Position numbers and translations under genes: made by a program. Below the pieces are notes generated by a model, which had not been told where the DNA came from, did no database searches, and saw nothing but the letters and a program-made list of their open reading frames with translations. This document shows, piece after piece, positions 1 through 9,900 of a DNA stretch of 64,000 bases (within the stretch, counting starts at the first letter, position 1; each line of letters begins with the position of its first letter). This DNA comes from Aquimarina sp040786285 (GTDB lineage Bacteria > Bacteroidota > Bacteroidia > Flavobacteriales > Flavobacteriaceae), in the NCBI RefSeq assembly GCF_040786285.1, contig NZ_JBFMKQ010000001.1, forward strand, positions 682,001-746,000, written 5' to 3'.

Positions 1-1524
1 TTCAAATTAAAAGAAAAAAAATTCGGAAGATTTGATAAATCAATAAAAAACAAATCCATTGTATATGCTCCTGGAGTCCCTTTTACGTATACCTCACTTA
101 TAGAAAATCGTTTTATCTATCTTAAGTTAAAACACGTAATTAGTATGGAACCCACTCACATTTTTAAGTTCCACTATTCTTCTAATATAGCAGAACAGTT
201 AAAAGAAGATTATTATAGCTGGAAGGATATTAAAACTTTAATCCCTAAATATCTTTTTACTGGAGTCTGTTTGATTGTATTTGTACTCACCATTGCATTT
301 TTTATTACTTCTAGAAAAAAAGAATTCTTATTTTATTCTCTATACGTTTTTTGGCTTTTCGTTTATCTAAATGGTGATGTTTTCAGAACCAACAATCTCA
401 TTTTTGGAGGTTTTAATATAATAAGTCATTGGTTTCAGCAGATTGCACAGGTACTCATCAACCTATCTTATGTGCTTTTCGTATGCCAATATTTAATAAC
501 TAAAAAAGAGTATCCTAAACTTCATAGAGTTTTACAAATTATCATTTATATTTTGATCGCTATTGTAATCTTGGACACCTCTTTCTTCTATATTAAATAT
601 TTTGCAGGACATATTCAAATCATGAATATCCAACGCATCATCATGACGCTTTTTGGTACTGGCGGCATGATCTATTTATTGTTTTATGCAAAAAACCGCT
701 TGGCTTATTTTATAGTTTGTGGATCGTTTTTGTATATGATTGGAGCTTTAGGCCTACTCTTTCTAAAAGACCCTACCTATATGATCATGGGTGCGTCGTT
801 AGAAATTACAATTTTTGCATTAGGATTGGCATACAAAATTCATCAAGAACAAAAAGAAAAACTATATTTTCAAAAAGAATCATTGATTAATAACAACAAA
901 GCTTTACGAGCGCAGATAAATCCTCATTTTATCTTTAATTCTTTGGGTTCCATACAACATCTAATACTTTCTGACAAGAAAGAATCTGCTATCCAGTATC
1001 TAAACAAGTTTAGTACATTAACCAGAAATCTACTAGAAAGTTCTATTGAAACTACGGTGGTATTATCAGACGAAATAAAATTGCTAAAAAAGTATATCGA
1101 GCTAGAAGCACTTCGTTTTGACAATAGTTTTGATTACAACATCATTTTAAAAGAGGATTTAGATCCTGAAGCAGAAGAAATTCCAATGCTTATAGTACAA
1201 CCATTTGTAGAAAATGCCCTTATATATGGTCTATTACATAAAAAAGAAGATGATAAACAGTTAACTATTACCTTCTACAAAGGTGATACTTATATCATAT
1301 GTGAAGTAGAAGATAACGGTATTGGTAGAACCGCTTCTAGAAAAATGCAATCCATCTATAAAAGTGATAAAAAATCTAGAGGGATCCAAGTAACTCAAAA
1401 CCGATTGCAACTCCTTAACCCACTAGAAGAAAAAAACATCTGTATTATCGACAAAGTTGATCATTTGGGGCAGCCATCTGGCACCAAAGTAGTGATCAAA
1501 ATCCCTACAGATCTTATTTTTTAG
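1..1524 (+). CDS. 7TM-type sensor histidine kinase, LytS/YehU family (5' end outside window)
   Basis: The reading frame is open from base 1, so the first ATG at 145 is probably internal and the true start lies upstream of the window. The visible residues begin in what looks like the end of an extracellular sensing domain (7TMR-DISM-like). A run of about seven membrane segments follows (visible residues ~80-275), then a short linker rich in Q, K and E. The kinase core is of the LytS type. It has the phospho-acceptor motif INPHFIFN with His at visible residue 309, an N-box PFVENA with Asn at 405, and a G-box VEDNGIGR. Such kinases pair with LytTR response regulators, which may be encoded just outside the window. 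The stop is followed by an array of 21-bp repeats that could bind such a regulator. The family is clear; the signal is unknown. Confidence 0.88.
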   Translation, partial: FKLKEKKFGRFDKSIKNKSIVYAPGVPFTYTSLIENRFIYLKLKHVISMEPTHIFKFHYSSNIAEQLKEDYYSWKDIKTLIPKYLFTGVCLIVFVLTIAFFITSRKKEFLFYSLYVFWLFVYLNGDVFRTNNLIFGGFNIISHWFQQIAQVLINLSYVLFVCQYLITKKEYPKLHRVLQIIIYILIAIVILDTSFFYIKYFAGHIQIMNIQRIIMTLFGTGGMIYLLFYAKNRLAYFIVCGSFLYMIGALGLLFLKDPTYMIMGASLEITIFALGLAYKIHQEQKEKLYFQKESLINNNKALRAQINPHFIFNSLGSIQHLILSDKKESAIQYLNKFSTLTRNLLESSIETTVVLSDEIKLLKKYIELEALRFDNSFDYNIILKEDLDPEAEEIPMLIVQPFVENALIYGLLHKKEDDKQLTITFYKGDTYIICEVEDNGIGRTASRKMQSIYKSDKKSRGIQVTQNRLQLLNPLEEKNICIIDKVDHLGQPSGTKVVIKIPTDLIF

Positions 1525-1540
1525 TAATAAGACAATTACG

Positions 1541-1610
1541 ATCAATCACCCAAAACTTCCTATCAATCAAAACCATACATCTATCAATTGAAAGACACCT
1601 ACTGTCAATT
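1541..1610 (+). promoter_or_regulatory. Four direct repeats at exact 21-bp spacing (candidate LytTR-type binding array)
   Basis: ATCAATC at 1541, ATCAATC at 1562, ATCAATT at 1583 and GTCAATT at 1604 start exactly 21 bp apart, so all would face the same side of the helix. Spacing of about 21 bp between direct repeats is known for LytTR-domain regulators. The array sits between a LytS-type kinase gene and a secreted-protein gene, about 30 bp upstream of a possible -33 box. The repeats and spacing are seen directly; the identity of the binding protein is inferred. Confidence 0.55.
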
Positions 1611-1642
1611 ACCTCCTAACGGTTTTTCGTTAACACTCTAAA

Positions 1643-1675
1643 TTTGATAATACATTGATATATAGCATAGTTTCA
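1643..1675 (+). promoter_or_regulatory. Tentative Bacteroidota-type promoter for the 1732 gene
   Basis: TTTG at 1643-1646 is followed after 21 bases by TAGTTTCA at 1668-1675, an imperfect match to the TAnnTTTG -7 box. The spacing fits the Bacteroidota sigma factor. The box lies downstream of the 21-bp repeat array, as expected for an activator site. Confidence 0.3.
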
Positions 1676-1731
1676 TTATATGAAATTGCTGCTATTCTAA
1701 ATCATCAAATTAATCTTAAAATCATGAAATC

Positions 1732-2607
1732 ATGAAAAAAACACTTTTCACACTAGGGGCAACCTTATTCATTTTAACAACAAATGCTCAGATTGACATG
1801 GAAAACAAAAACCTCTTGGATGCTAATAAAGTTACCATTAACGATATTGGATCTGGAGAAGGAATTGATTGGAAAAGCGGAAGAAACATTTCGGTTTACT
1901 CTACTTCCCAAGGCGGAAGTAACGAATTTCGATTTAACACCACCACTTTTTATCCTTTCAAATTTATGGGAGGAAGAATGAGTATTAATGATCCTTTTAG
2001 CATACCTCCTGCAAGGTTAACAGTAAATAGTAACATTAATGAAGGGCCATTCATGGCTCGCATAAATGGTAATACAAAATTTGTAATAAATGGCACAGGA
2101 AAAGTAGGCATTGGAACAACTTCTCCATCCTATTTACTGGATGTAAATGGAGCCTTGAACCTAAACAAATCTGTTTCTTCAGGAGTTGCCCTTCGTGTTA
2201 AAGGCAGTGAGGCACTTTGGTATAATGGAACGTACTTCAGCTGGGGGTATGGTGGTTCTTGGAATTATTTCAAAGATCGCGTAGGAATAGGTACTTCAAG
2301 CCCTTCATCCAATTATATGCTTTCTGTAAACGGAAAAATTCGAGCAAAAGAAATTCGAGTAGAAACAGGTTGGGCAGATTATGTTTTTGAAGATGAGTAT
2401 GAATTAAGAACGCTCGAAGAGGTAGAAGCATTCATTGCCAAGAATGGTCATTTACCTGATGTTCCTTCAGCAAAAGAAGTTGAAGCCAATGGTATTGAAC
2501 TAGGCTCGATGGACGCAACCTTATTGAGAAAATTGGAGGAGATAACGCTGTATCTAATCGAATTGAAAAAGGAAAATGAGGAATTGAAATTAGTCATTCA
2601 AAAATAA
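1732..2607 (+). CDS. Secreted tail-fibre-like protein with C-terminal coiled coil
   Basis: A 291-residue protein with a signal peptide that ends near TTNAQ. The middle holds at least two copies of a motif like VGIGTTSPSYLLDVNG, typical of Bacteroidota tail-fibre or collar-like repeat proteins. The C-terminus (from about residue 215) has the family ending with HLPDVPSAKEVEANG and then a short Lys/Glu-rich coiled coil. No enzyme motif is visible. The start is the second of two ATGs in the repeated ATGAAATCATGAAA and gives a clean signal peptide. The next gene begins 21 bp downstream, so the two are probably co-transcribed. The role is likely surface or extracellular structural; a precise function cannot be given. 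Confidence 0.75.
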   Translation: MKKTLFTLGATLFILTTNAQIDMENKNLLDANKVTINDIGSGEGIDWKSGRNISVYSTSQGGSNEFRFNTTTFYPFKFMGGRMSINDPFSIPPARLTVNSNINEGPFMARINGNTKFVINGTGKVGIGTTSPSYLLDVNGALNLNKSVSSGVALRVKGSEALWYNGTYFSWGYGGSWNYFKDRVGIGTSSPSSNYMLSVNGKIRAKEIRVETGWADYVFEDEYELRTLEEVEAFIAKNGHLPDVPSAKEVEANGIELGSMDATLLRKLEEITLYLIELKKENEELKLVIQK

Positions 2608-2628
2608 ATTTAACCCAAAAATCTTTAG

Positions 2629-4275
2629 ATGATGAAAAAAAGATATAGAATAATAGTCTTATTGTTATTTTGTTATGGGTTTGTGAATGCACAATTTGAT
2701 AGGTTAAGTAATGGAGATGCAAGTTGGGTAGATCAACAATTACAAAGCTTGGTGAACATTAGCCCTGGTGTTGCAATTTCAATAGGAATTGTAATTGATG
2801 GTGAAATTGCTTTTGCAAAAGGTTATGGTGGAATCGGTGGTGGTCGCAATGCCGATGAATGTACGGTTTATCGCACAGCATCAATCTGTAAACCTTTAAC
2901 AGCGGTTTTAGCATTACAACTTCATGAATCCACTAGTTTTGATATCGAAAACACGGTACTCACTTATCTCCCAGGCTGGGAATGGGCACAAAACAATGCA
3001 ACAGTTACTGTTCGAGACCTCATGAATCACAATGCAAATGTTCCTCATTATAATAGGGATGTTACAGATGATAGTGATTGGGATGAAGACTTCTATGATG
3101 ATTATGAGGCATCTTTTCCAATTTACGACGCACAAGAATCTTTAAATGCAATTTTGGATAATAGCACGGTTCCACGCTCACCAGGAGGATACTCAACAGG
3201 CGGTTATATGGCATTAGGTGCTGTAATTGAATCCTACACGGGGAAACCTTATCAAGAAGTGCTGCGCGAAAACATTACCCGACCATTAATGATGCAAACC
3301 TATAAACCAGAATATCAATGGATGTATCCATACCAAAATCACGCCAATTCCTTTGCTAACGGAACAGGTGGTAGTGCTGAAAGCATAGCTTATAAACTTC
3401 CAGCAGGTGGGTTTATTGCTTCAGTTATTGATATTGCACTGTTTATTAAAGGTTATGTTAATGGTGATTTGTATACTAATCCAGCTACCGAAGGGCTTTT
3501 ACGCGGTAATATGATGAACGATGTCTATCCTGAAAACGGCCAAACAGTTCTTGGTAAAAATGGTGGGCAGGAAGGAGCTGCTTGTTATTTTAATATGTCT
3601 GCAGGATCTGGTAATGGCGTTGTTATTATGGCAAATAGAAACAATGTAAATTTTACCAGTACCGTAGTTGAAAATGTGGTAAAAGCAATATACACTCGTT
3701 TTCGTTTTGACGATGCTTCAGATTTGAATGGGGATACTTTTATTGAGTATGATAGCCAAAATCCTACCATATGGTCAAAGCATTTAACCTCTGGTATGGA
3801 ACGGGTATATAGAGGTACTCGGGTAACAACAGGCAATCAAATGATTGCGGATGCAAATTCTGATTTGAGGTTAATGGCCAGAGATGGTATTTCTTTAAAA
3901 CCTGGTTTTCATGCTAAAGATGGCTCATTTACAATAGCTGCGATAGAAAATGTAGCCGCAAGTTGTGTAAATGGTGTTACCAAACCAAATGGTAGAAGTG
4001 TCAATCAAAACAAAGAATTGTCTATCGCAAAAAAGATGAAAAATACGCTGGTAATTTTCCCCAACCCAACTTTAGGGCAAGTAGAAATTCAACTTCCAGA
4101 AGACACAACCACCATAGAAGTATTGAACGCTATTGGTGAAAAAATTCATGAAAAATTTACAAAGAATAAACGAAAATTAACTTTGGATTTAACAAATCAA
4201 CCCTCTGGATTTTATATAATTCGAACCATTAATAAAAACAAGAACATACAACAGAAAAAATTGATAGTTTACTAA
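2629..4275 (+). CDS. T9SS-exported serine hydrolase of the beta-lactamase (class C/S12) fold
   Basis: 548 residues: signal peptide ending near FVNAQ, then a beta-lactamase-like domain (about 30-355). The domain has the SxxK nucleophile motif SICK at residues 85-88 and a YST triplet near 188 at the place of the usual YxN. A region around 375-440 (SDLRLMARDGISLKPGF) resembles the 3-coathanger stack linkers of flavobacterial exoproteins. The last ~80 residues are a type A T9SS sorting domain (IFPNPTLGQVEI ... GFYIIR). The protein should therefore cross the outer membrane through T9SS and be released or anchored. The substrate is not known; such domains act as esterases, D-aminopeptidases or beta-lactamase homologues. 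A terminator-like hairpin follows. Confidence 0.82.
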   Translation: MMKKRYRIIVLLLFCYGFVNAQFDRLSNGDASWVDQQLQSLVNISPGVAISIGIVIDGEIAFAKGYGGIGGGRNADECTVYRTASICKPLTAVLALQLHESTSFDIENTVLTYLPGWEWAQNNATVTVRDLMNHNANVPHYNRDVTDDSDWDEDFYDDYEASFPIYDAQESLNAILDNSTVPRSPGGYSTGGYMALGAVIESYTGKPYQEVLRENITRPLMMQTYKPEYQWMYPYQNHANSFANGTGGSAESIAYKLPAGGFIASVIDIALFIKGYVNGDLYTNPATEGLLRGNMMNDVYPENGQTVLGKNGGQEGAACYFNMSAGSGNGVVIMANRNNVNFTSTVVENVVKAIYTRFRFDDASDLNGDTFIEYDSQNPTIWSKHLTSGMERVYRGTRVTTGNQMIADANSDLRLMARDGISLKPGFHAKDGSFTIAAIENVAASCVNGVTKPNGRSVNQNKELSIAKKMKNTLVIFPNPTLGQVEIQLPEDTTTIEVLNAIGEKIHEKFTKNKRKLTLDLTNQPSGFYIIRTINKNKNIQQKKLIVY

Positions 4276-4297
4276 TATCCTGGTTAATTTTTTAAAA

Positions 4298-4333
4298 TAA
4301 AGGGCCACTCCCAATAAGAGTGGTCTTTTAATT
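4298..4333 (+). terminator. Rho-independent terminator after the serine hydrolase gene
   Basis: CCACTC at 4305-4310 pairs with GAGTGG at 4318-4323 across a 7-base loop. The arms extend to AAAG/CTTT, and a TCTTTTAATTT tract follows. Confidence 0.75.
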
Positions 4334-4551
4334 TGAAGTATTACTCCTTATACTATTATAGTACAGCTTTGAGATATTGTTTTTTACATCACTATTTATA
4401 CGCTTCATTTTTCATATAAATAATCGATCATATACCAGACTTGTACAACAATCTGCATTTCATCTATATCTCGCAGATTTTAGTAGTAAATAATTTTTAA
4501 TGACCCATTCAATTTTGTAGCTTTAAGACTCAAATATATAAATACGCTATA

Positions 4552-5688
4552 ATGGGAATTTTTGACGAAATAAAAAACAAACTCAGTCATGAGTTTATTG
4601 ATATAGTAGAATGGTTAGACTATACAGACGACACCATTGTACATCGATTTGAGCGCTATCAAAATGAAATAAAAAACGGCGCTCAGCTTATTGTACGCGA
4701 AGGACAAACTGCAGTCTTTATTAATGAAGGGCAACTGGCAGATGTTTTTACAGCAGGGACATATACCTTAAACACACAAAATCTACCCATTTTAGCTACA
4801 CTAAAAGGGTGGAAATACGGTTTTAATAGTCCGTTTAAAGCTGAGGTGTATTTTGTAAATACGCATTTGTTCACCGATGAAAAATGGGGCACTAAAAACC
4901 CAATTACTCTAAATGATGATCGTTTTGGTTTAGTCGAAATCCGAGCATTCGGGACATATGCTTTTAAAATTAATGATGCTGGTAAGTTTGTGGTTGATGT
5001 TGTAGGAACCGATGCCAATTTTACCAATTTTGAAATTAATGAACATCTTAAAAGTTTAATTTCAACCCGTTTTACAGATACCGTTGGTGAAGCCAATCTT
5101 CCTATAGAATTATACGCAGCTAATACTACAGAATTATCTGAAACCTGTCTCGATGTGATGCAACCAGAATTTAACTCTGTAGGTATTTCTCTCGAAAAAT
5201 TCTTTATAGAAAATGTTTCTATGCCAGAAGAATTAAAGAAAGAAATCTTCGAATACAGCAGAATAGACAAATTAGATTTAGACAAACTAACCAAATTTAA
5301 AACCGCTAAGGCTATTGAAGCTGCTGCGGCTAATGAGGGTGGTACCGCAGGAGCAGGAATGGGAATGGGAATGGGATTTGTATTGGCACAACAGATGGGT
5401 GGTATGATGAATCCAATGGGAGGACAACAAGTTGTTCAACCTCAACAAACCTCGCCAGTTGCACCACCGCCAATGCCCGTACAGGTTCAATATTTTTATG
5501 CCAGTAATGGTCAACAAGCAGGCCCTGCATCATTTGATCAATTAAAGGCCCTGTTTGCTAATAGAACTATTAATAAAGATTCGCTAATCTGGAAACAAGG
5601 AATGGCAAATTGGACTACGTTAAAAGATGTTGAAGAACTGAAATCATTTTTAGGTGGGAGCACCCCTCCTCCATTACCTGGAGTATAA
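4552..5688 (+). CDS. SPFH-domain (virion-core-like/YdjI type) protein with C-terminal GYF_2 domain
   Basis: 378 residues, no signal peptide. The first ~250 residues match the SPFH/Band-7 group once named virion core protein (start MGIFDEIKNKLSHEFIDIVEW, then the conserved REGQTAVFINEGQ stretch). A Gly/Met/Gln/Pro-rich linker (about 265-320) follows, then a GYF_2 domain (about 322-370) with YFYASNGQQAGPASFDQL and the W-K-Q-G-M motif. These proteins are thought to form membrane-associated or cytosolic assemblies and often neighbour zinc-ribbon membrane proteins, as here. The downstream zinc-ribbon gene starts 57 bp later, and the two may act together. The biochemical role is unknown. Confidence 0.85.
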   Translation: MGIFDEIKNKLSHEFIDIVEWLDYTDDTIVHRFERYQNEIKNGAQLIVREGQTAVFINEGQLADVFTAGTYTLNTQNLPILATLKGWKYGFNSPFKAEVYFVNTHLFTDEKWGTKNPITLNDDRFGLVEIRAFGTYAFKINDAGKFVVDVVGTDANFTNFEINEHLKSLISTRFTDTVGEANLPIELYAANTTELSETCLDVMQPEFNSVGISLEKFFIENVSMPEELKKEIFEYSRIDKLDLDKLTKFKTAKAIEAAAANEGGTAGAGMGMGMGFVLAQQMGGMMNPMGGQQVVQPQQTSPVAPPPMPVQVQYFYASNGQQAGPASFDQLKALFANRTINKDSLIWKQGMANWTTLKDVEELKSFLGGSTPPPLPGV

Positions 5689-5710
5689 AATTTATTACGT
5701 GTACATTCAT

Positions 5711-5736
5711 GAGATTTCCGCGAAAGCAGAAATGAC
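5711..5736. repeat. Short palindromic intergenic repeat
   Basis: The core ATTTCCGCGAAAGCAGAAAT is an imperfect palindrome (ATTTC/GAAAT and GC/GC around GAAA), flanked by GAG and GAC. It resembles the widespread GAGATTCC...GGAATGAC family of bacterial intergenic palindromes. It fills much of the 56-bp gap between two genes and ends only 8 bp before the next ATG, so the hairpin could affect translation of the zinc-ribbon gene. Membership of the family is judged by eye. Confidence 0.45.
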
Positions 5737-5744
5737 ATTCGTCT

Positions 5745-6848
5745 ATGGAAGAAGAGAAAAAAGCGGTTTCAGAGCAAAAGAAATCCTGTGTTAATTGCGG
5801 TGCAGAATTAAAATATAAACCCGGTACTACGTCCATTACATGTGAGTATTGTGGGCATCAAGAGACTATTACTCAGGATCAAGATGGTTTTAAAGAATTA
5901 GAGCTCTTACCTTATCTCGAAGAAATGGGTTCTCAATCCCATTCTGAAGAGATTATGATGTTGCATTGTAAAAATTGCGGTGCAAATCAACATATAGAAG
6001 AGAATTATAAATCATTGCATTGTGTCTATTGCACAATGCCCTTGATTATAGAAGATGCGTATAAAGAGGATTGGATATTACCGGGTGCTGTGCTTCCATT
6101 TCAATTTGATCAAAAAAAATCACATCAAATCTTTACCAAGTGGGTCAAAGGGCTTTGGTTTGCTCCTAATAATTTAAAAAAAGCGGCTTTAGACCCTCAA
6201 AATACCAAAGGGCTTTATTTACCTTATTGGACTTTTGATGCCCAGCTATATGCATCATACACAGGGCAGCGAGGTGATTATTACTATGTAAGTGTTCCAT
6301 ACACTACTACTGTAAATGGCAAAACAGTGCAAAGAACACGACAAGAACGCAGAACCCGATGGACTAATGTAAATGGAAACATAAGCGGTTTTGTAGATGA
6401 TACATTGATCAAAGCATCTCATCAAAGGAAAAATGCTATCCCATCAAAAATATCAAATTGGAAACTTGATGATCTAGAGCCTTTTAACACTAATTTTTTA
6501 GCCGGTTTTGTTACCGAAAAATATACCATTCCTCTAAAAGATGGTCATCTTTCATCTACTAAAGAAGCCGAAAAAATTGCAATCTCATGGGCCAAGCGTG
6601 ATATAGGTGGAGATACACAACGAGTACATGGGGTAGATATGAATCTAAGTGATCAAACGTTTAAGCATATTTTGCTTCCGGTATATATAAGTGCATATGC
6701 CTATTCGGGAAAGAAGTATAATTTCTTTATCAATGGTCAAACCGGAACGATATCGGGTAAAAGACCATATTCTTTTTGGAAAATATTCTTTTTTGTACTT
6801 TTTATACTTCTCCTGATAGCGATAGTGGTTTTATTGTCTAACAAATAA
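5745..6848 (+). CDS. Zinc-ribbon membrane protein (PriA-like/TFIIB-type zinc finger family)
   Basis: 367 residues. Two zinc ribbons are visible: CVNCG...CEYCG (about 15-37) and CKNCG...CVYC (about 75-100). The middle region has conserved aromatic segments (WTFDAQLYASYTGQRGDYY) typical of a family annotated as DNA-helicase-PriA-like zinc-ribbon proteins in Bacteroidota. A single transmembrane helix lies at about 345-365, just before the C-terminus. Despite the family name there is no helicase domain. The gene follows the SPFH/GYF_2 gene and is probably co-expressed. A decayed copy of its 3' quarter lies at about 10270-10557, beyond the next gene. The function is unknown; a membrane-associated partner of the SPFH protein is an inference. 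Confidence 0.8.
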   Translation: MEEEKKAVSEQKKSCVNCGAELKYKPGTTSITCEYCGHQETITQDQDGFKELELLPYLEEMGSQSHSEEIMMLHCKNCGANQHIEENYKSLHCVYCTMPLIIEDAYKEDWILPGAVLPFQFDQKKSHQIFTKWVKGLWFAPNNLKKAALDPQNTKGLYLPYWTFDAQLYASYTGQRGDYYYVSVPYTTTVNGKTVQRTRQERRTRWTNVNGNISGFVDDTLIKASHQRKNAIPSKISNWKLDDLEPFNTNFLAGFVTEKYTIPLKDGHLSSTKEAEKIAISWAKRDIGGDTQRVHGVDMNLSDQTFKHILLPVYISAYAYSGKKYNFFINGQTGTISGKRPYSFWKIFFFVLFILLLIAIVVLLSNK

Positions 6849-6918
6849 GATGTTTTTATGCATAAGGGCTATCTAATCAAGATAACCCTGGTGCAAAAAA
6901 ACGTACTACCTTCATATA

Positions 6919-9900
6919 CTAGTTCTTCAATATCATCTTTTTTGAAGCAATCACTTTTCCGTTTACTATTAAGCTATAGTAATACAATCCTGTAGGTAAA
7001 AAGGTATTATCAACTGTTACCTCTCCATCTCCTGCTGATAGGTTAGTAAAGGATTTTATTCTTATCCCATTACCATCAAAAATTTGAATCGATGCATCAT
7101 GACTATATCCCTTCGGAACACTATATTTAATCATTGTAGTAGACTCAAACGGATTTGGAATATTTTGTGATAATTTGAATGTAGAATCATTCAATGACCC
7201 TGTTTGATTTTCAATACTTATTATTTGATTAGAGATTAATGTTTTTAATTCTTCCATTTCTTCTTTTAATTGTTCATTTTGTTCTTTCAAACCTTCGATT
7301 TCTTTACTATGCTTTTGTTCCAGACCTTTTAATGCTTCTACAAGTACAGGAATAAGCCCTTGATAATTTACTGCGACATCATCTTCATGCTGTTTTATCA
7401 GATTGGGAAACACTTTTTGCAGATCGGTTGCATTTACTTCATACTGTGTTTTATTAACTTCATTTTTATCGGCTGATTTTGAAGTTATAGTGCTTACTGT
7501 AGTATTAATCTTATTAATTTTATCTAGTGCATTCTCTATAGGTTTGGATTTACTTCTTGCAAAACCTGGCCCAGGAATACTATTACTAACCCATACTCCT
7601 GTTGCAAAAGCATCGCCGCTAACATATAATTTATATCCAAAAGTCGAAGAATTACCAATTGCTACATCACCTGTTTCAAAATCTCCATAGATCAGGGGTG
7701 TTTTGTTTATTTCCCAATTTTGCACATATAGCGTATGATTTGCATTAGTTAAGCCTCTTCCTGAATGTTTTCCGATAAATACATTATCATCACCGTTATT
7801 TCCAAACCCCGACATATTGCCAATATATGTGTTAGAATTACCTGTAGAATTACCCGCTCCTGAACCCGCTCCTAAAAATGTATTTTCTGTACCGGTTGTA
7901 TTATCATATCCTGAAAAATGACCAAAAAATGTATTTAAATTGCCTTCGGTAGTATTCCCACCAGAATTATATCCAGAAAAGGTGTTATTAGATCCAAATG
8001 TATTGTTATATCCAGATCGATACCCGATAAACATATTATTACGACCAGTAGTATTTGATCTTCCGGAGGAGTTGCCTATAAAAACGTTGGTATTTCCACT
8101 AATGTTACTAAACCCTGAAGCATATCCTAAAAATGTGTTTTCACTTCCTGTTGTATTATTATGCCCAGCACTTCCTCCGAAGAATGAATTGAAGTCACCG
8201 CTGGTATTGTTATTACCTGACCGAAATCCTGAAAATGAATTATACTTACCCGTGATATTAGCGGTTCCAGATGCCCAACCAGTAAAAGTGTTATAATCAC
8301 CCGTTGTATTTTCATTTCCGGCACTCACACCTACAAATACATTCGATTTTCCCGTGGTATTTTTTTCACCCGAAAAAGACCCAATAAAAATATTTGCATT
8401 TGCTGTAGTATTACTCATCCCAGATTGTTGTCCTATAAAAACGTTATTGCTTCCTTGGTTATTAAACCCTGTCTGCCATCCTAAAGCTACATTTCCTCCA
8501 CCTGCTGTGTTATTATAACCGGCTTCTTTACCTAAATAAACATTATGAGTACCGGTTGTGTTTGAAACACCAGATTGGTAGCCCACGAAGGTGTTTCCAG
8601 TACCCGAATTATTATCTGCCCCTGAGGTATATCCCAAAAACATATTTTCACTCCCTGTTGTATTACTTCTACCAGATCCTATACCTATGAAAAGGTTTTT
8701 GTCTCCTGTATTATTATTAGAACCCGAGCTAGCTCCTATAAATATATTTTCACCACCTGTGGTATTATAATACCCTGAATTATGACCTATGAATGTATTA
8801 TTACTACCTTCTGTATTAGAAAAACCTGATTGATTTCCTAAAAAAACATTAACAGATCCTGAAGTATTTTGGTTTCCAGATTTGGCTCCTAAAAAAGTAT
8901 TACTATCTCCTGATTTATTATTTGCTCCCGAAGCATAGCCGGAGAACAAATTACTACTTCCGTTATCGTTTATAACGCCTGATTGATACCCTAAAAATGT
9001 ATTAAATAATCCCGAAGTATTGCCCTTTCCAGATTGGTATCCCAAAAATATATTTCCACTACCTGTTATATTACTGCTTCCTGATTGAATACCTATAAAA
9101 AGATTCCTAATTCCGTTAGTGTTCATTGAACCTGATTCATTTCCTATGAAAATATTTTGAAAACCCGTTGTATTATTATGTCCTGATTTATTACCAATAA
9201 ATGTATTTGAGCCTCCACTGGTATTTGACTTACCAGATTGAGTACCTAAGAAAATATTAGAGGATCCCGAATTATTTCTATATCCTGATTCAAAGCCTAG
9301 AAAAATATTGTTACTTCCAGTTTTATTACCAGATCCAGAGGTATACCCAGCAAATACATTGTTATTTCCGGTAGTGCTTCCAGAACCAGCAAAGCCGCCA
9401 ATAAAGGTATTTTTAGAGCCACTTGTGTTTCCATATCCCGAATTATTGCCAATAAATGTATTGTCGTTACCTGTACCGTTAGTATATCCAGATTGATAAC
9501 CAATGAGTATATTTCTTTGCCCTATAGTATTACTGTAACCTGATTGAGTCCCAAGAAAAACATTATCTGCACCAGATGTATTCTTGTATCCGGATTGGGC
9601 TCCAAAAAAAGAATTAGAATAACCAGTGGAGTTTTGATAACCAGATCGATATCCTGAGAAGGTATTTTCAAATCCTGACGAATTATAGTATCCTGCTTGA
9701 GATCCATAATATGAGTTAGAATGTCCTATAGAATTGAAATAACCAGAATGATATCCTGAAAAAGTATTTTGATATCCAGATCTATTAGTAAATCCTGATC
9801 TATATCCCGAAAATGTGTTATTGCTTCCGGTAGTATTGTTAAATCCAGCAGTATATCCAAAAAAGGAATTGTTATTGGCCGTAGTATTATTTTCTCCAGA

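Noticed and set aside
4683..5294. 203-codon frame on the minus strand inside the SPFH gene
   Set aside because: Antisense shadow of a well-supported gene with no recognised features.
6865..6889. Hairpin AGGGCTATCT/AGATAACCCT between the zinc-ribbon and repeat genes
   Set aside because: Has a mismatch and lacks a T tract on either strand, so it was not listed as a terminator.
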